64,000 nt of DNA, from NCBI GenBank assembly GCA_903813345.2, contig CAIIXF020000001.1, positions 24,665,915-24,729,914 on the forward strand. Direction: 5' to 3'. Below are positions 26,401-38,700 of this stretch, one piece after another. The position numbers were made by a program, and so were the translations under genes. This DNA comes from Owenia fusiformis. Taxonomy: Eukaryota > Annelida > Polychaeta > Sabellida > Oweniidae. The notes beneath the pieces are model-generated. The model saw only the letters and a list, made by a program, of their open reading frames with translations, was not told the origin of the DNA and did not search any database. Positions within the stretch are counted from its first letter, which is position 1; every line of letters starts with the position of its first letter.

Positions 26401-29182
26401 TGCTGATGCTACAACTACAGTGGCTGACACAACTACAGCTGATGCTACAACAACAGTTGCTGATGCAACAACGGCTGATGTTACAACAATAGTTTCTGAC
26501 ACAACTACAGTGGATAAAGCAGCAGCCGATGGTACAACTACAGTGGCTGACACAATTACAGCTGATGATACAACAACAGTTGCTGATGCAACAACGGCTG
26601 ATGTTACAACAACAGTAGATGACATAACAACAGTTGCTGATGCAACAACGGCTGATCATACAACAATAGGTAAGAAAACTACAGTGGCTGACACAACTAC
26701 GGCAGACACTACATCAGCTGATGCTACAACTACAGTGGCTGACGCAACTACAGTAGAAACTGCAGCAGCTGATGCTACAACTATAGTTGCTGACACAACT
26801 ATAGCTGATGCTAGAACAACATTTGCTGATGCAACAACGACTGATGTTATAACAACAGTTGCTGACACGACTACAGTGGCTGACGCAACTACAGCAGATA
26901 CTACAGCAGCTGATGCTACAACTACAGTGGCTGAAACAATAACACATGGTGATACAACAGCAGTTGCTGATGCAAATACGCCTGATTCTACAGCAGCTGA
27001 TGCTTTAACTACAATGGCTGACACAACTACAGCTGATGCTACAACAACATTTGCTAGTGCAACAATGGCTGATGTTACAACAACAGATGCTGACATGACT
27101 AAAGTGGCTGACAAAACTACGGCAGATACTACAACAGCTGATGCTTCAACTACAGTGGCTGGCGCAACTACAGTTGATACTACAAAACCAGTTGCTGATG
27201 CAACAACGGCTGATGTTACAACAATAGTTCCTGATACAACTACAGTGGAGGAAGCAAACACGGCAGATACTACAGCAGCTGATGCTACAACTACATTGAC
27301 TGACACAATAACAGATAGTGATACAACAACAGTTGCTAATGCAACAACGGCCGATTTTACAACAACAGTTGCTGAGACAACAACAGTGGCTGACACAACT
27401 ACGGCAAATATTACAGCAGCTGATGCTACAACAACAGTTGCTGATGCAACAACGGCTGATGTTACAACAACAGTAGCTGAGACAACAAAAGTGGCTGACA
27501 CAACTACGGCAGATACTACAGCAGCTGATGCTACAACTACAGTGGCTGACGCAACTACGGCAGATACTGCAGTAGCTGATGATACAACTACATTGGCTGA
27601 CACAACTACAGCTGATGCTACATCGGCAGTTGCTGATTCAACAACGGCTAATGTAACAACTTCAGTAGCTGGCCCAACTACAGTAGCTGATGCAAATACG
27701 CCTGATTCTACAGCAGCTGATGCTACAACTACAGTGACTGACACAACTACAGCTGATGCTACAACAACAGTTGCTGATGCAGCAACGGCTGATGTTACAA
27801 TAATAGTTGCTGATACAACTACATTGGATGAAGCAACTACAGCAGATACTAGAGCATCTGATGCTACAACTACAGTGGCTGACACAATTACAGCTGATGC
27901 TACAACAACAGTTGCTTATGCAACAACGGCTGATAATACAACAACATTAGCTGAGACAACAACAGTGGATGTCGCAACTACGGCATATGCTACAGCAGCT
28001 GATGCTACATCTACAGTGGCTGACACAACTACAGCTCATGCTGCAACAACAGTTGCTGATGCAACAACAGCTGATGTTACAACAACTGTTGTTGACACAA
28101 CTACAGTAGCTGAGGCAACTACAGCAGGTACAATAGCAGCTGATTCTCTAACTACAGTGGCTGACACAACTACAGCTGATGCTACAACAACAGTTAATGA
28201 TGCAACAACAGTAGCTTACATAACTACAGTGACCGATGCAACTACAGTAGCTGGCTCAACTACGGCAGATACTACAGCAGCTGATGCTACAAGTACAGTG
28301 GCTGACACAACTATGGCTGATGCTACAACAACAGTTGTTGATGCAACAAAGGCTGGTGTCACAACAACAGTTGCTGACACAACTACAGTGGCTGAAGCAA
28401 CTACGGCAGATACTACAGCAGCTGATGCTACAACTACATTGGCTGACACAACTACAGCTGATACTTTAACAACAATTGCTGATGCAACAACGTCTGATGT
28501 TACAACAATAGTTGCTGACACAACTACAGTGGATGAAGCAACTTCGGCAGATTCTACAGCATCTGATGGTACTACTACATTGGCTGACACAATTACAGCT
28601 GATACTTCAACAACAATTGCTGATTCAACAACGACTGATGTTACATCAACACTAGCTGACACAGCTACAGTGGCTGACACAATTACAGCTTATGCTATAG
28701 CAACAGTTGCTGATGCAACAACGGCTGCTGATACACCAACTGCAGTGGCTGACGCAAGTACGGCAGATACTACAGCGGCTGATCCTATTAATGCTACAGT
28801 GGCTGACACAACTACAGCTGATGGTACAACAACAGCTGCTGATGCAACAACGGGTGGTGTTACGACACTAGCTGATGCTACAGTTATAGTGGCTGACACA
28901 ACTATAGCTGATGCTATATCAACAGTTACTGTTGAAACTACGGCTGATGCGACAACAACATTTGCTGACACAATTACAGTGGCTGACACAACTACGGCTG
29001 ATGCAACAACAACAATCTCGATATCTGATCTAACCACAATAAGTTCTATACTTTACATCGTTCAACTAAAGGGGGCTGTCAGAATAACACAATATATGGG
29101 GGAAGTTGCCGAGTATAATTCTACACTTGACGATCCGACGTCATATTTCTACTCTAAACTGTCGTTTGACGCATGTGGAGAG
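14409..29182 (+). CDS. Giant mucin-like exon 1: Ser/Thr region, Thr-Ala-Asp tract and first part of SEA domain
   Basis: An uninterrupted coding exon of 14,774 nt, two bases plus 4,924 codons. It runs from an AG acceptor at 14408 (phase 1) to GAG|GTAATG at 29182 (phase 0). The first ~90 codons are Ser/Thr/Asn-rich with N-glycosylation sequons (NVT, NTS). Then come a 30-bp repeat, about 290 codons of non-repetitive Ser/Thr-rich sequence, and from about 15784 the 47-residue repeat tract. The last 47 residues (29042-29182) are the N-terminal part of a SEA domain, with VRITQYMGEVAEYNSTL and the Cys of DACGE. No Cys or Trp appears in the repeat tract and Thr is about 45% of it, as expected for a heavily O-glycosylated mucin. 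Asp every five to six residues makes it unusually acidic. It is an internal exon: no initiator is needed, and the Met codon at 14639 is not a start. Confidence 0.85.
14671..14935 (+). repeat. 30-bp (10-residue) repeat at the start of giant exon 1
   Basis: About nine units encode variants of DTVDTTVSVT, with a DNA word such as GATACAACCGTTAGTGT recurring every 30 bp. Residue drift is modest (Ile, Ala or Ser replacements). This is a different repeat from the 141-bp tract and occurs only in the first giant exon. Confidence 0.85.
15784..29010 (+). repeat. 141-bp coding satellite tract, exon 1
   Basis: Roughly 94 units by length. Each 141-bp unit encodes 47 residues made of A-D-x-T-T cores in blocks such as VADTTT, VADATT, AADATTT and ADVTTT; the consensus is 21 Thr, 13 Ala, 8 Asp and 5 Val. 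Synonymous choices are conserved by position (for example GACGCA in one block and GATGCA in another), which shows copying at DNA level. Units become more irregular after about 25,900, where Gly, Pro, Lys and Met substitutions and shorter units appear. Confidence 0.9.
20600..23200 (+). repeat. Higher-order repeats of 705 and 846 bp in exon 1
   Basis: A variant unit encoding VFDTTT is found at 20678, 21242, 21383 and 21947; the spacings 20678-21383 and 21242-21947 are both 705 bp, five units. A GTTGGTG-marked variant at 22211 recurs at 23057, 846 bp or six units later. Whole multi-unit blocks, with their marker substitutions, have therefore been duplicated in tandem. Confidence 0.85.
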
Positions 29183-29289
29183 GTAATGTTTGTGTGAATT
29201 AATAATGACAAATGTTTGTTATTTCTCAATTGGCATTATGAAAGTATTACATGTACATGTCACGTTTTTATGTGTAAATCTTTTTTTAG
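29183..29289 (+). other. Phase-0 intron inside the first SEA domain
   Basis: A 107-bp intron, GTAATG to TTTTTTTAG. The counterparts at 41132-41239 and 58636-58743 are both 108 bp and similar in sequence. It splits the SEA domain at the same codon each time. Confidence 0.85.
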
Positions 29290-29509
29290 ATCACTACTAC
29301 ATTTACTTCTTCGACATATTCCTCGATTTACATATCCTGTTCGATAACTGGATTTTCGTCTGGCAGTGTTCTTGCAAGTTTTACGTTGGATTTCGAACAA
29401 GAGGCTGAGAGTACGTTGAACTCTTCCAACGCGCAAAGTGAGCTTTCTGACAATATAGGAAAGTCTTCAACAACTATAGTATTCGACTCATCAACAACGA
29501 TAATATCAG
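29290..29509 (+). CDS. SEA domain C-terminal exon 1
   Basis: A 220-nt exon, phase 0 in and phase 1 out, encoding 73 residues. With the end of the previous exon it completes a SEA domain of about 120 residues. It begins ITTTFTSSTYSSIYISCS, continues with GFSSGSVLASFTLDF and ends near TTIIS. GSV at the turn before a hydrophobic strand is the position of the G-S autoproteolysis site in SEA domains of MUC1-type mucins, so self-cleavage is plausible but unproven. The Cys here may pair with the Cys of ACGE just upstream. The domain would lie outside the cell. Confidence 0.8.
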
Positions 29510-29992
29510 GTAATTGGTCGGTATGTTTGTGTAAAATGGCTCATTTGGTTATCATTTTTGATTTATTACACATTGTAATGTTCGATGGTAATTAATTCAT
29601 TGGGTATTCTGTGGGATTGAATATAAATTAATTTCAAGCGACGATATCATATAGACCTAATCATAATATGAAATTGAGCAAGGAATCAATGAGAACAAGT
29701 GTCAAAATGATATTACCCAAGTCATTATATTATCCGAAATAAAATAAATATTAAATTTTACCAAAATAACCTGTTTATTACATATTAAATAATCCTTGGA
29801 ACAATATAGCCTTGCCCAAGTCTATTATCTTTTATTTATCTTGATTTTCAATTGTATACAGCCGTATTGCATCCATTCTAGCTCAACTGATATTATGATA
29901 AGTTATTCAATGGTTTCGAGATTTCCATAATTCCACAATGCTTATAGGGAACATACAAGGAAATTGCAATGCATGTAATGCGAATATCAAAT

Positions 29993-30580
29993 TACAGGGT
30001 GAGCCAAAAAGATGAACCAAACAAATGTTAATTTCTTTGTCTTCCAACACAGGCTTAAATCATATTTAGCACATGAACTTTGTTCCATGTTTCTTCATTC
30101 CGTTAAATTTCACCAGTCTTTCTTTAATGGCCACGACTTTATGGCCATTTTGAAAAACATCTTAAAGATCAACAAACCAAAAGCTGGGAATGAATCCACT
30201 CTCAAAAAGATGACTATTTTCTGCGAACAATGAATCACACATTTGTACTAGAAGTATAGCTATTTGACCCAAATTCCCATCATCTCGACCTCCCCCTCTT
30301 CACTATAAAACGAACCCCTAGGCCCTGGGAAAATTGAACCCCCTTGGTAAATCCTGGCTGCACCCCAGGAGAAGCATTTGAGAGTTGAAACAAGAGATAA
30401 AAAGATAGAGATGTCTGTCTGTGAGCATGTTAACGAGCTAATTCACCAGCTGTGCGTTCAAATTCACCTTCAATGATGAGACTGGCATTTAGAGGATGTT
30501 TTGTAAAATAGCCATGAAATCGTGGCCATTTGAAATATACCAATGTAGCTTGTAGTTAGAATGGACGAACATTGAACAAA
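29993..30580. mobile_element. Truncated inverted-repeat transposon remnant in the intron
   Basis: Starts TACAGGGTGAGCC...CCAAACAAATGTT at 29993. Its internal arm AATGGCCACGACTTTATGGC is mirrored, imperfectly, at 30500-30540. The fuller right end of the family, ending TTTGCTCGCCCTGTA, is seen at 61547. A matching left end lies at 41944 and a diverged one near 59409. The right terminal repeat is missing here, so this is a dead fragment. Confidence 0.5.
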
Positions 30581-31379
30581 GAAGGAGGGAAAGTATAGCA
30601 ACAGATATCGGACAGTCATATGTTGGATTTTGGATATTTTCTAAGAATTTAAACAGGTGCATACGATAGGCCAATGCATTAACCCAATGAAATATATAAG
30701 CACAAGTGCCAAAGGGAAAGGACCAAAGTTGTAATGAAACTTAGTAAGAAAAAGCAAACTCTAAGTGCATACCAGTCAAGAAAAACAAACCCCATATAGC
30801 CCAAAACCATGATCTAACGTGAAAAGAAACAATGTCTAATACCCCTTTCCCCCACCATTCAAGAACCAATATCACAATCCAAGACCAAAAGACCAAGGGA
30901 CATTTCATTCATACTGAAGTCATTACAATACATATTGAAGAAAAAATTAGAAATTGAAAGCCAATTGATAGCCAACACTCATAACCTCAAAAATAGTTGT
31001 AGATACAAGTACTCATACAAGATAGGGCAAATTATGTGGGATAGATAAAATCCAGTCTCCAAGTCTCCAGCACTCATAGAGATGATAAAATAATTTTGAC
31101 TTGGAGGCAGTGAAAATGCAAACAAGCAACCTACATGTTTTTTCTAAAATGTTTTCCTTTCCTGATTTTCAACCCCTTCCAGCCGTGCTTTTTTAAATTT
31201 TCTTGCATCAATATGTTGTGTTTTGACACACAGTTAACACCTTTAAAGGAATAAGTGATTCCTTCGATCGGGGGTTCTAAAGATATATATGATGGGTGAC
31301 TAAAATTAGCTGAAAGAAATTGAACGCATGAGTTTCCCTTTTTGGGAAAATAACAAGGGAAATATTGTTTTCCACTTTA

Positions 31380-31497
31380 TCTTAAATGAATTCCTTATTC
31401 CTTATTCCCTTATTCCTTTAGTTGCTAATAAAGATCTATCTTAAATGAATTCCTTATTCCCTATTCCCTTATTCCTTTAGTTGCTAATAAAGATCTA
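31380..31497. repeat. 59-bp tandem duplication private to the first intron copy
   Basis: Units 31380-31438 and 31439-31497 are almost identical; one base differs in the TTATTCC(T/C)TATTCCC part. The paralogous intron at 43320-43379 has one copy. The duplication therefore arose after the exon block duplicated, and it sits about 40 bp before the EGF exon. Confidence 0.9.
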
Positions 31498-31534
31498 GAA
31501 TTCATTTCTAATTTTTTAAAAACGAACATTGCAG

Positions 31535-31675
31535 ATGTTAACGAATGTACAGAAAACAGCGACAACTGTTCTGCATATGCAACATGTACCAATACAGATG
31601 GTGGTTACACATGTACCTGTTTGGAGGGATACACAGACGCATCGCAAATTGGGCATACTGGGCGAATTTGTTTAG
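31535..31675 (+). CDS. Calcium-binding EGF exon 1
   Basis: A 141-nt exon, phase 1 at both ends. Joined to the preceding G it starts DVNEC, the calcium-binding EGF signature, followed by six Cys in the order expected for EGF. Between the third and fifth Cys the pattern C-x-N-x4-Y-x-C-x-C matches the Asp/Asn beta-hydroxylation consensus. It ends near GRICL and continues into the next giant exon with Ala. Symmetrical 1-1 phase is usual for shuffled EGF modules. It follows a SEA domain and precedes a Thr tract, so it is an extracellular spacer module. Confidence 0.93.
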   Translation: MLTNVQKTATTVLHMQHVPIQMVVTHVPVWRDTQTHRKLGILGEFV

Positions 31676-32723
31676 GTCAGTGTCTTAGAATAATATCATT
31701 AAATGAACTTATTCACTGGCAAGTGGTGACCCTACGCCGCAGCATATTAGTACTGGTTTAATGGAATGTTCAGCTTCAGAATTTATATGTTTCGTTAGTT
31801 AGTTTGAACTTCATATAGTCCTAGAAAGATCGCAGGAAGACATTACATTTTCTGATTTCTTCTCTGGCTGATATTAATGAGGATACCACCTAATCATAAA
31901 ATGTCCATCCTTAATGATTCATAACATAACATGGCTATAGACTGAATTAAAAATGGGACTTTTTGAGATTTCTTATATATTAATATGTTGTTGCATGCTT
32001 TATATTTGTAACACCTTTGCTACATAATTAGCTAGTTCATAATAGACAAACACATTCAAAGTTTTCACTATTTAAATTTCCAGTGTGAAAAAATTGTAAG
32101 ATATTTTTGGAAACAATACAGCCTCTAGATTCCATTCTCTTGTTTTCAGTTTGTTTAAGTTTGAAGCATAAATATGTCATAATCATTTTAAGATAAAAAT
32201 ATAAGCTTTAACATAAGTAGATTTACGCCTCCGGTAAATAACCTCCTTAAAAGGCTTTAATATGAAACATTTTTGGTTGAAGACATCATGATATTTGTAG
32301 AAAATATCAGGGATGGATCTTGAAATCAACATGTTGGGAGGGGGGGGGGGGATTCCATGTCTGATAACAATTTGGGCCCCTCAAACAAAAAATGGGCCAA
32401 ATTTTTAAAATTTAAGGTTTGACAAATTGGCATAAAATTAATAAATTAGTCCTAATAAGGCGCAGTAATGCCCAAAAGGATAAATAATCGGGGCTTAAAG
32501 AGATTTCTGGGCCCAGGCAAGGAGGGGCAAGACAACTTCCCAGATCGGCCAGTCAAAATATTTATTGTGATCAAACTAGGATATCATCAAAAATGTTCAT
32601 CAGCTAGGTCAATTTAGTTCTAAAACCAGGTAAAAATATCAAGTTTTCATGATAGGCTTAGCATAAGATTTTTATACATTTAAAATAATTGCATTTATGA
32701 AAAAAGCGATGTTCTTATTTTAG
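31676..32723 (+). other. Intron between EGF exon 1 and giant exon 2
   Basis: A 1,048-bp phase-1 intron, GTCAGT to TATTTTAG. The paralogous intron 43558-44605 is the same length and nearly identical. A G homopolymer interrupts it near 32340. No exon is seen. Confidence 0.8.
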
Positions 32724-35700
32724 CTGACTCTACGATGGCTAATGCAACTACAATGGCTGACGCAACTACGGAAGATACTGCAGCAGCTGATGCTACAACT
32801 ACAGTGGCTGACACAACTACAGCTGATGCTACAACAACATTTGCTGATGCAACTATGACTGAGGTTACAACAACAGAAGTTGACACAATTACAGTGGCTG
32901 ACAGAACGACGGCAGATTCTACAGCAGCTGATCTTTCAACTACAGTGGCTGACCAAACTACAGTTGATGCTACAACAACAGTTACTGATGCAACAACGAC
33001 TCATGTAATAACAACAGTAGCTGATACAACTATAGTGGCTGACGCAACTACGGCAGATACTACAGCAGCTGATGCTACAACTACAGTGGCTTACACAACT
33101 ACATCTGATGCTACAACAACAGTTTCTGATGCAACAACGGCTGATAATACAGGAACAGTTGCTAACACAACTACAGTGACTGACGCAACTACGGCATATA
33201 CTACAGCAGCTGATGCTACAAGTACAGTGGCTGATACTACTACAGCTGATCCTACAACAAAAGTTGCTGATGCAACGACGGCTGATGTTACAACAACAGT
33301 AGCTGACACAACTACAGTGGCTGGCGCAACTACGGCAGATACTACAGCAGCTGATGCTACAAGTACAGTGGCTGATACTACTACAGCTGATCCTACAACA
33401 ACAGTTGCTGATGCAACGACGGCTGATGTTACAACAACAGTAGCTGACACAACTACAGTGGCTGACGCAACTACGGCAGATACTACAGCAGCTGATGCTA
33501 CAAGTACAGTAGCTGACACAACTACAGTTGATGCTACAACAAAAGTTGCTGATGCAATAACATATGATGTTACAACAACAGTAGCTGACACAACTAATGT
33601 GGCTGACGCAACTACGGCAGATACTACAGTAGCTGATGCTACAACTACAGTGAATGACACAACTACAGCTGATGCTACAACAACAGTTGCTGATGCAACA
33701 ACGGCTGATGCTACAACAACAGTAGCTGACACAACTACAGTGGCTGACGCAACTACGGCAGATACTACAGCAGCTTATGCTACAACTACAGTTGCTGACA
33801 CAACTACAGCTGATGCTACAACAACAGTTGTTGATGTAACAGCGGCTGATGTTACAACAACAGTTGCTGACAAAACTACAGTGGCTGACGCAACTACGGC
33901 AGATACTACAATAGCTGATGTTACAAGTACAGTGGCTGACGCAACTACGGCAGATACTACAGTAGCTGATGACACAACAACAGCTGATGCTACAACAACA
34001 GTTGCTGATAAAACAACAGCTGATGTTACAAAAACAGTTGCTGACACAACTACAGTGACTGATGCAAATACGGCAGTTACTACAGCAGCTGATGCTACAA
34101 CTACAATTGCTGATGCAACAACGGCTGATGCTACAAGTACAGTAGCTGACACAACTACAGTTGATGCTACAACAACAGTTGCTGATGCAACAACATATTA
34201 TGTTACAACAACAGTAGCTGACACAACTAATGTGGCTGACGCAACTACGGCAGATACTACAGCAGCTGATGCTGACACATTTACTGTGGCTGACGCAACT
34301 ACGGCAGATACTACAGTAGCTGATGACACAACAACAGCTGATGCTACAACAACAGTTGCTGATGCAACAACATATGATGTTACAACAACAGTAGCTGACA
34401 CAACTAATGTGGCTGACGCAACTACGGCAGATACTACAGCAGCTGATGCTACAACTACAGTGAATGACACAACTACAGCTGATGCTACAAAAACAGTTGC
34501 TGATGCAACAACGGCTGATGTTACAACAACAGTAGCTGACACAACTACAGTGGCTGACGCAACTACGGCAGATACTACAGCAGCTGATGCTACAAGTACA
34601 GTGGCTGACACAACTACAGCTGATGCTACAACAACAGTTGCTGATGCAACGATGGCTGATGTTACAACAACAGTAGCTGACACAACTACAGTGGCTGGCG
34701 CAACTACGGTAGATACTACAGCAGCTGATGCTACAAGTTCAGTGGCAGGCACTACTACAGCTGATGCTACAACAACAGTTGCTAATGCAACAACGGCTGA
34801 TGTTACAACAACAGTACCTGACACAACTACAGTGGCTGACGCAACTACGGCAGATACTACAGCAGCTGATGCTACAACTACAGTTGCTGACACAACTACA
34901 GCTGATGCTACAACAACAGTTGCTGATGTAACAGCGGCTGATGTTACAACAACAGTTGCTGACACAACTACAGTGGCTGACGCAACTACGGTAGATACTA
35001 CAGCAGCTGATGCTACAAGTACAGTGGCTGACACTACTACAGCTGATGCTACAACAACAGTTGCTGATGCAACAACGGCTGATGTTACAACAACAGTAGC
35101 TGACACAACTACAGTGGCTGACATAACTACAGCTGATGCTACAACAACAGTAGCTGACACAACTACAGTGGCTGACGCAACTACGGCAGATACTACAGCA
35201 GCTGATGCTACAACTACAGAGGCTGACACAACTACAGCTGATGCTACAACAACAGTTGCTGATGCAACAACGGCTGATGTTACAACAACAGTAGCTGACA
35301 CAACTACAGTGGCTGACGCAACTACGGCAGATACTACAGCAGATGATGCTACAAGTGAAGTGGCTGACAAAACTACAGCTGATGCTAGTACAACAGTTGC
35401 TGATGCAACAACGGCTGATGTTACAACAACAGTAGCTGACACAACTACAGTGGCTGACGCAACTGCGGCAGATACTACAGCAGCTGATGCTACAACTACA
35501 GTGGCTGACACAACTACAGCTGATGCTACAACAACAGTTGCTGATGCAACAACAGCTGATGTTACAACAACAGTTGCTGACACAACTACAGTGGCTGACG
35601 CAACTACGGCAGATACTGCAGCAGCTGATGCTACAACTACAGAGGCTGACACACCTACAGCTGATGCTACAACAACAGTTGCTGATGCAACAACGGATGT

Positions 35701-38700
35701 TGTTACAACAACAGTTGCTGACACAACTAAAGTGGCTGACGCAACTACGTCAGATACTGCAGCAGCTGATGCTACAACTACAGAGGCTGACAAACCTACA
35801 GCTGATGCTACAACAACAGTTGCCGATGCAACAACAGCTGATGTTACAACAACAGTTGCTGACACAACTACAGTGGCTGACGCAACTACGGCAGATACTG
35901 CAGCAGCTGATGCTACAACTACAGAGGCTTACACACCTACAGCTGATGCTACAACAACAGTTGCTGATGCAACAACGGCTGTTGTTACAACAACAGTTGC
36001 TGACACAACTACAGTGGCTGACACAACTGCGGCAGATACTACAGCAGCTGATGCTACAAGTACAGTGGCTGACACAACGGCAGCTGATGCTACAACAACA
36101 GTTTCTGATTCAACAACGGCTGATGTTACAATAACAGTAGCTGACACAACTACAGTGGCTGACGCAACTACAGCAGATACTACAGCAGCTGATGCTACAA
36201 GTACAGTGGCTGACACAACTACAGCTGATGCTACAACAACAGTTGCTGATGCAACAACAGCTGATGTTACAACAACAGTTGCTGACACAACTCCAGTGGC
36301 TGACGCATTTACGGCAGATACTACCACAGCTGATGCTACAAGTACAGTGGCTGACACAGCTACAGCTGATGCTTCAACAACAGTTGCTGATGCAACAATG
36401 GCTGATGTTACACCAACAGTAGCTGACTCAACTACAGTGGCTGATGCAACTACGGCAGATACTACAGCAACTGATGCTAGAACTACAGTGGCTGACACAA
36501 CTATAGCTGATGCTGCAACAGCAGTTGCTGATGTAAAAACGGCTGATGTTACAAAGACAGTTGCTGACACAACTACAGTGGCTGACGCAACTACGGCACA
36601 TACTACAGCAGCTGATGCTACAAGTACAGTGGCTGACACAACTACAGCTGATGCTACAACAACAGTTGCTGATGCAACAACGGCTGATGTTACAACAACA
36701 GTAGCTGACACAACTACAGTGGCTGACACAACTACGGCAGATACTACAGCAGCTGATGCTACAACTTCAGTGGCTGACACAACTATAGCTGATGATACAA
36801 CAACAGTTGCTGATGCAACAACGACTGATGTTACAACAACACTAGCTGACACAACTATAGTGGCTGACGCAACTACGGCAGATACTAAAGCAGCTGATGC
36901 TACAACTACAGTGGCTGACACAACTACAGCTGATGCTACAACAACAGTTGCTGATGCAACAACAGCTGACGTTACAACAACAGTTGCTGACACAACTACA
37001 AGGGCTGATACAACTACGGCAGATACTACAGCAGCTGATGCTACAAGTACAGTGGCTGACACAACTACAGCTGATGCTACAACAACAGTTGCTGATGCAA
37101 CAACGGTTGATGTTACAACAACAGTTGCTGACACAACTACAGTGGCTGACGCAACCACGGCAGATACTACAGCAGCTGATGCTCTAACTACAGTGGCTGA
37201 CACAACTACAGCTGATGCTTTAGCAACAGTTGCTGATGCAACAAAGGCTGATGTTACAACAACAGTTGCTGACCCAACTACAGTGGCTGACGCAACTACG
37301 GCAGATACTACAGCAGCTGATGCTACAACTACAGAAGCTGACACAACTATAGCTGATGCTACAACAACAGTTGCCGATGCAACAACGGCTGATGTTACAA
37401 TAATAATAGCTGACACAACTGCAGTGGCTGACGCAACTACGGCAGATACTACAGCAGCTGATGCTACAAGTACAGTGGATGACACAACTACAGCTGATGC
37501 TACAACAACAGTTGCTGATGCAACAACGGCTGATGTTGCAACAACAGTAGCTGATACAACAACAGTGGCGGACACAACTACGGGAGATACTACAGCAGCT
37601 GATGCTACAACTACAGTGGCTGATACTAATAGAGCTGATGCTACAACAACAATTGCTGATGCAACATCGGCTGATGTTACAACAACAGTTGCTGACACAA
37701 ATACAGTGGTTGACGCAACTAGGGCAGATACTACAGCAGCTGATGCTACAACTACAGAGGCTGACACAACTACAGCTGATGCTACAACAACAGTTGCTGA
37801 TGCAACAACGGCTGATGTTACAACAACAGTTGCTGACACAACTACAGTGGCTGACACAACTACGGCAGATACTACAGCAGCTGATGCTACAAGTACAGTG
37901 GCTGACACAACTACAGCTGATGCTACAACAACAGTTGCTGATGCAACAACAGCTGATGTTACAACAACAGTTGCTGACACAACTACAGTGACTGACGCAA
38001 CTACGGCAGATACTACAGCAGCTGATGCTACAACTACAGTGTCTGACACAACTACAGCTGATGCTACAACAACAGTTGCTGGTGCATCAACGGCTGATGT
38101 TACAACAACAGTATCTGATACAACTACAGTGGCTGACGCAACTACGGCAGATACTACAGCAGCTGATGCTACAACTACAGTGGCTGATACAACTAAAGCT
38201 GCTGCTATGACAACGGTTGCAGATGCAACAACGGCTGATGTTACTACAACTACAGCTGGTGCTATAACAACAGTTGCTGATGAAACAACGGCTGATTTTA
38301 CAACAACAGTTGCTGACACAACTACAGTGGTTGACGGAACTACGGCAGATACTGCAGCAGCTGATGTTACAACTACAGAGGCTGACACACCTACAGAAGA
38401 TGCTACAACAACAGTTGCTGATTCAACAACAGCTGATGCTACAACAACAGTTGCTGACACAACTACAGTGGCTGACGCAACTACGGCAGATACTACAGCA
38501 GCTGATGCTACAAGTACAGTGGCTGGCACAACTGCAGCTGACACAACTGCAACGGTTGCTGATTCAACAACGGCTGATGTTACAACAACAGTTGCTGACA
38601 CAACTACAGTAGCTGACGCAGCTACGGCAGATACAACAGCATCTGATGCTACAAGTACAGTGGCTGATACAACTACAGCTGATGCTACAACAACAGTTGC

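Larger units (their letters stand above)
29510..31534 (+). other. Intron between SEA and EGF, first copy, with transposon remnants
   Basis: A 2,025-bp phase-1 intron, GTAATT to TTGCAG. It is nearly identical to 41460-43416 and partly homologous to 58964-62369. It contains the end of one inverted-repeat family (GCCTTGCCCAAG at 29809-29820, preceded by TA) and of another (TACAGGGTGAGCC from 29993). A segment at about 30125-30165 (GGCCACGACTTTATGGCC) is inverted at about 30490-30580. No additional exon is evident. Confidence 0.75.
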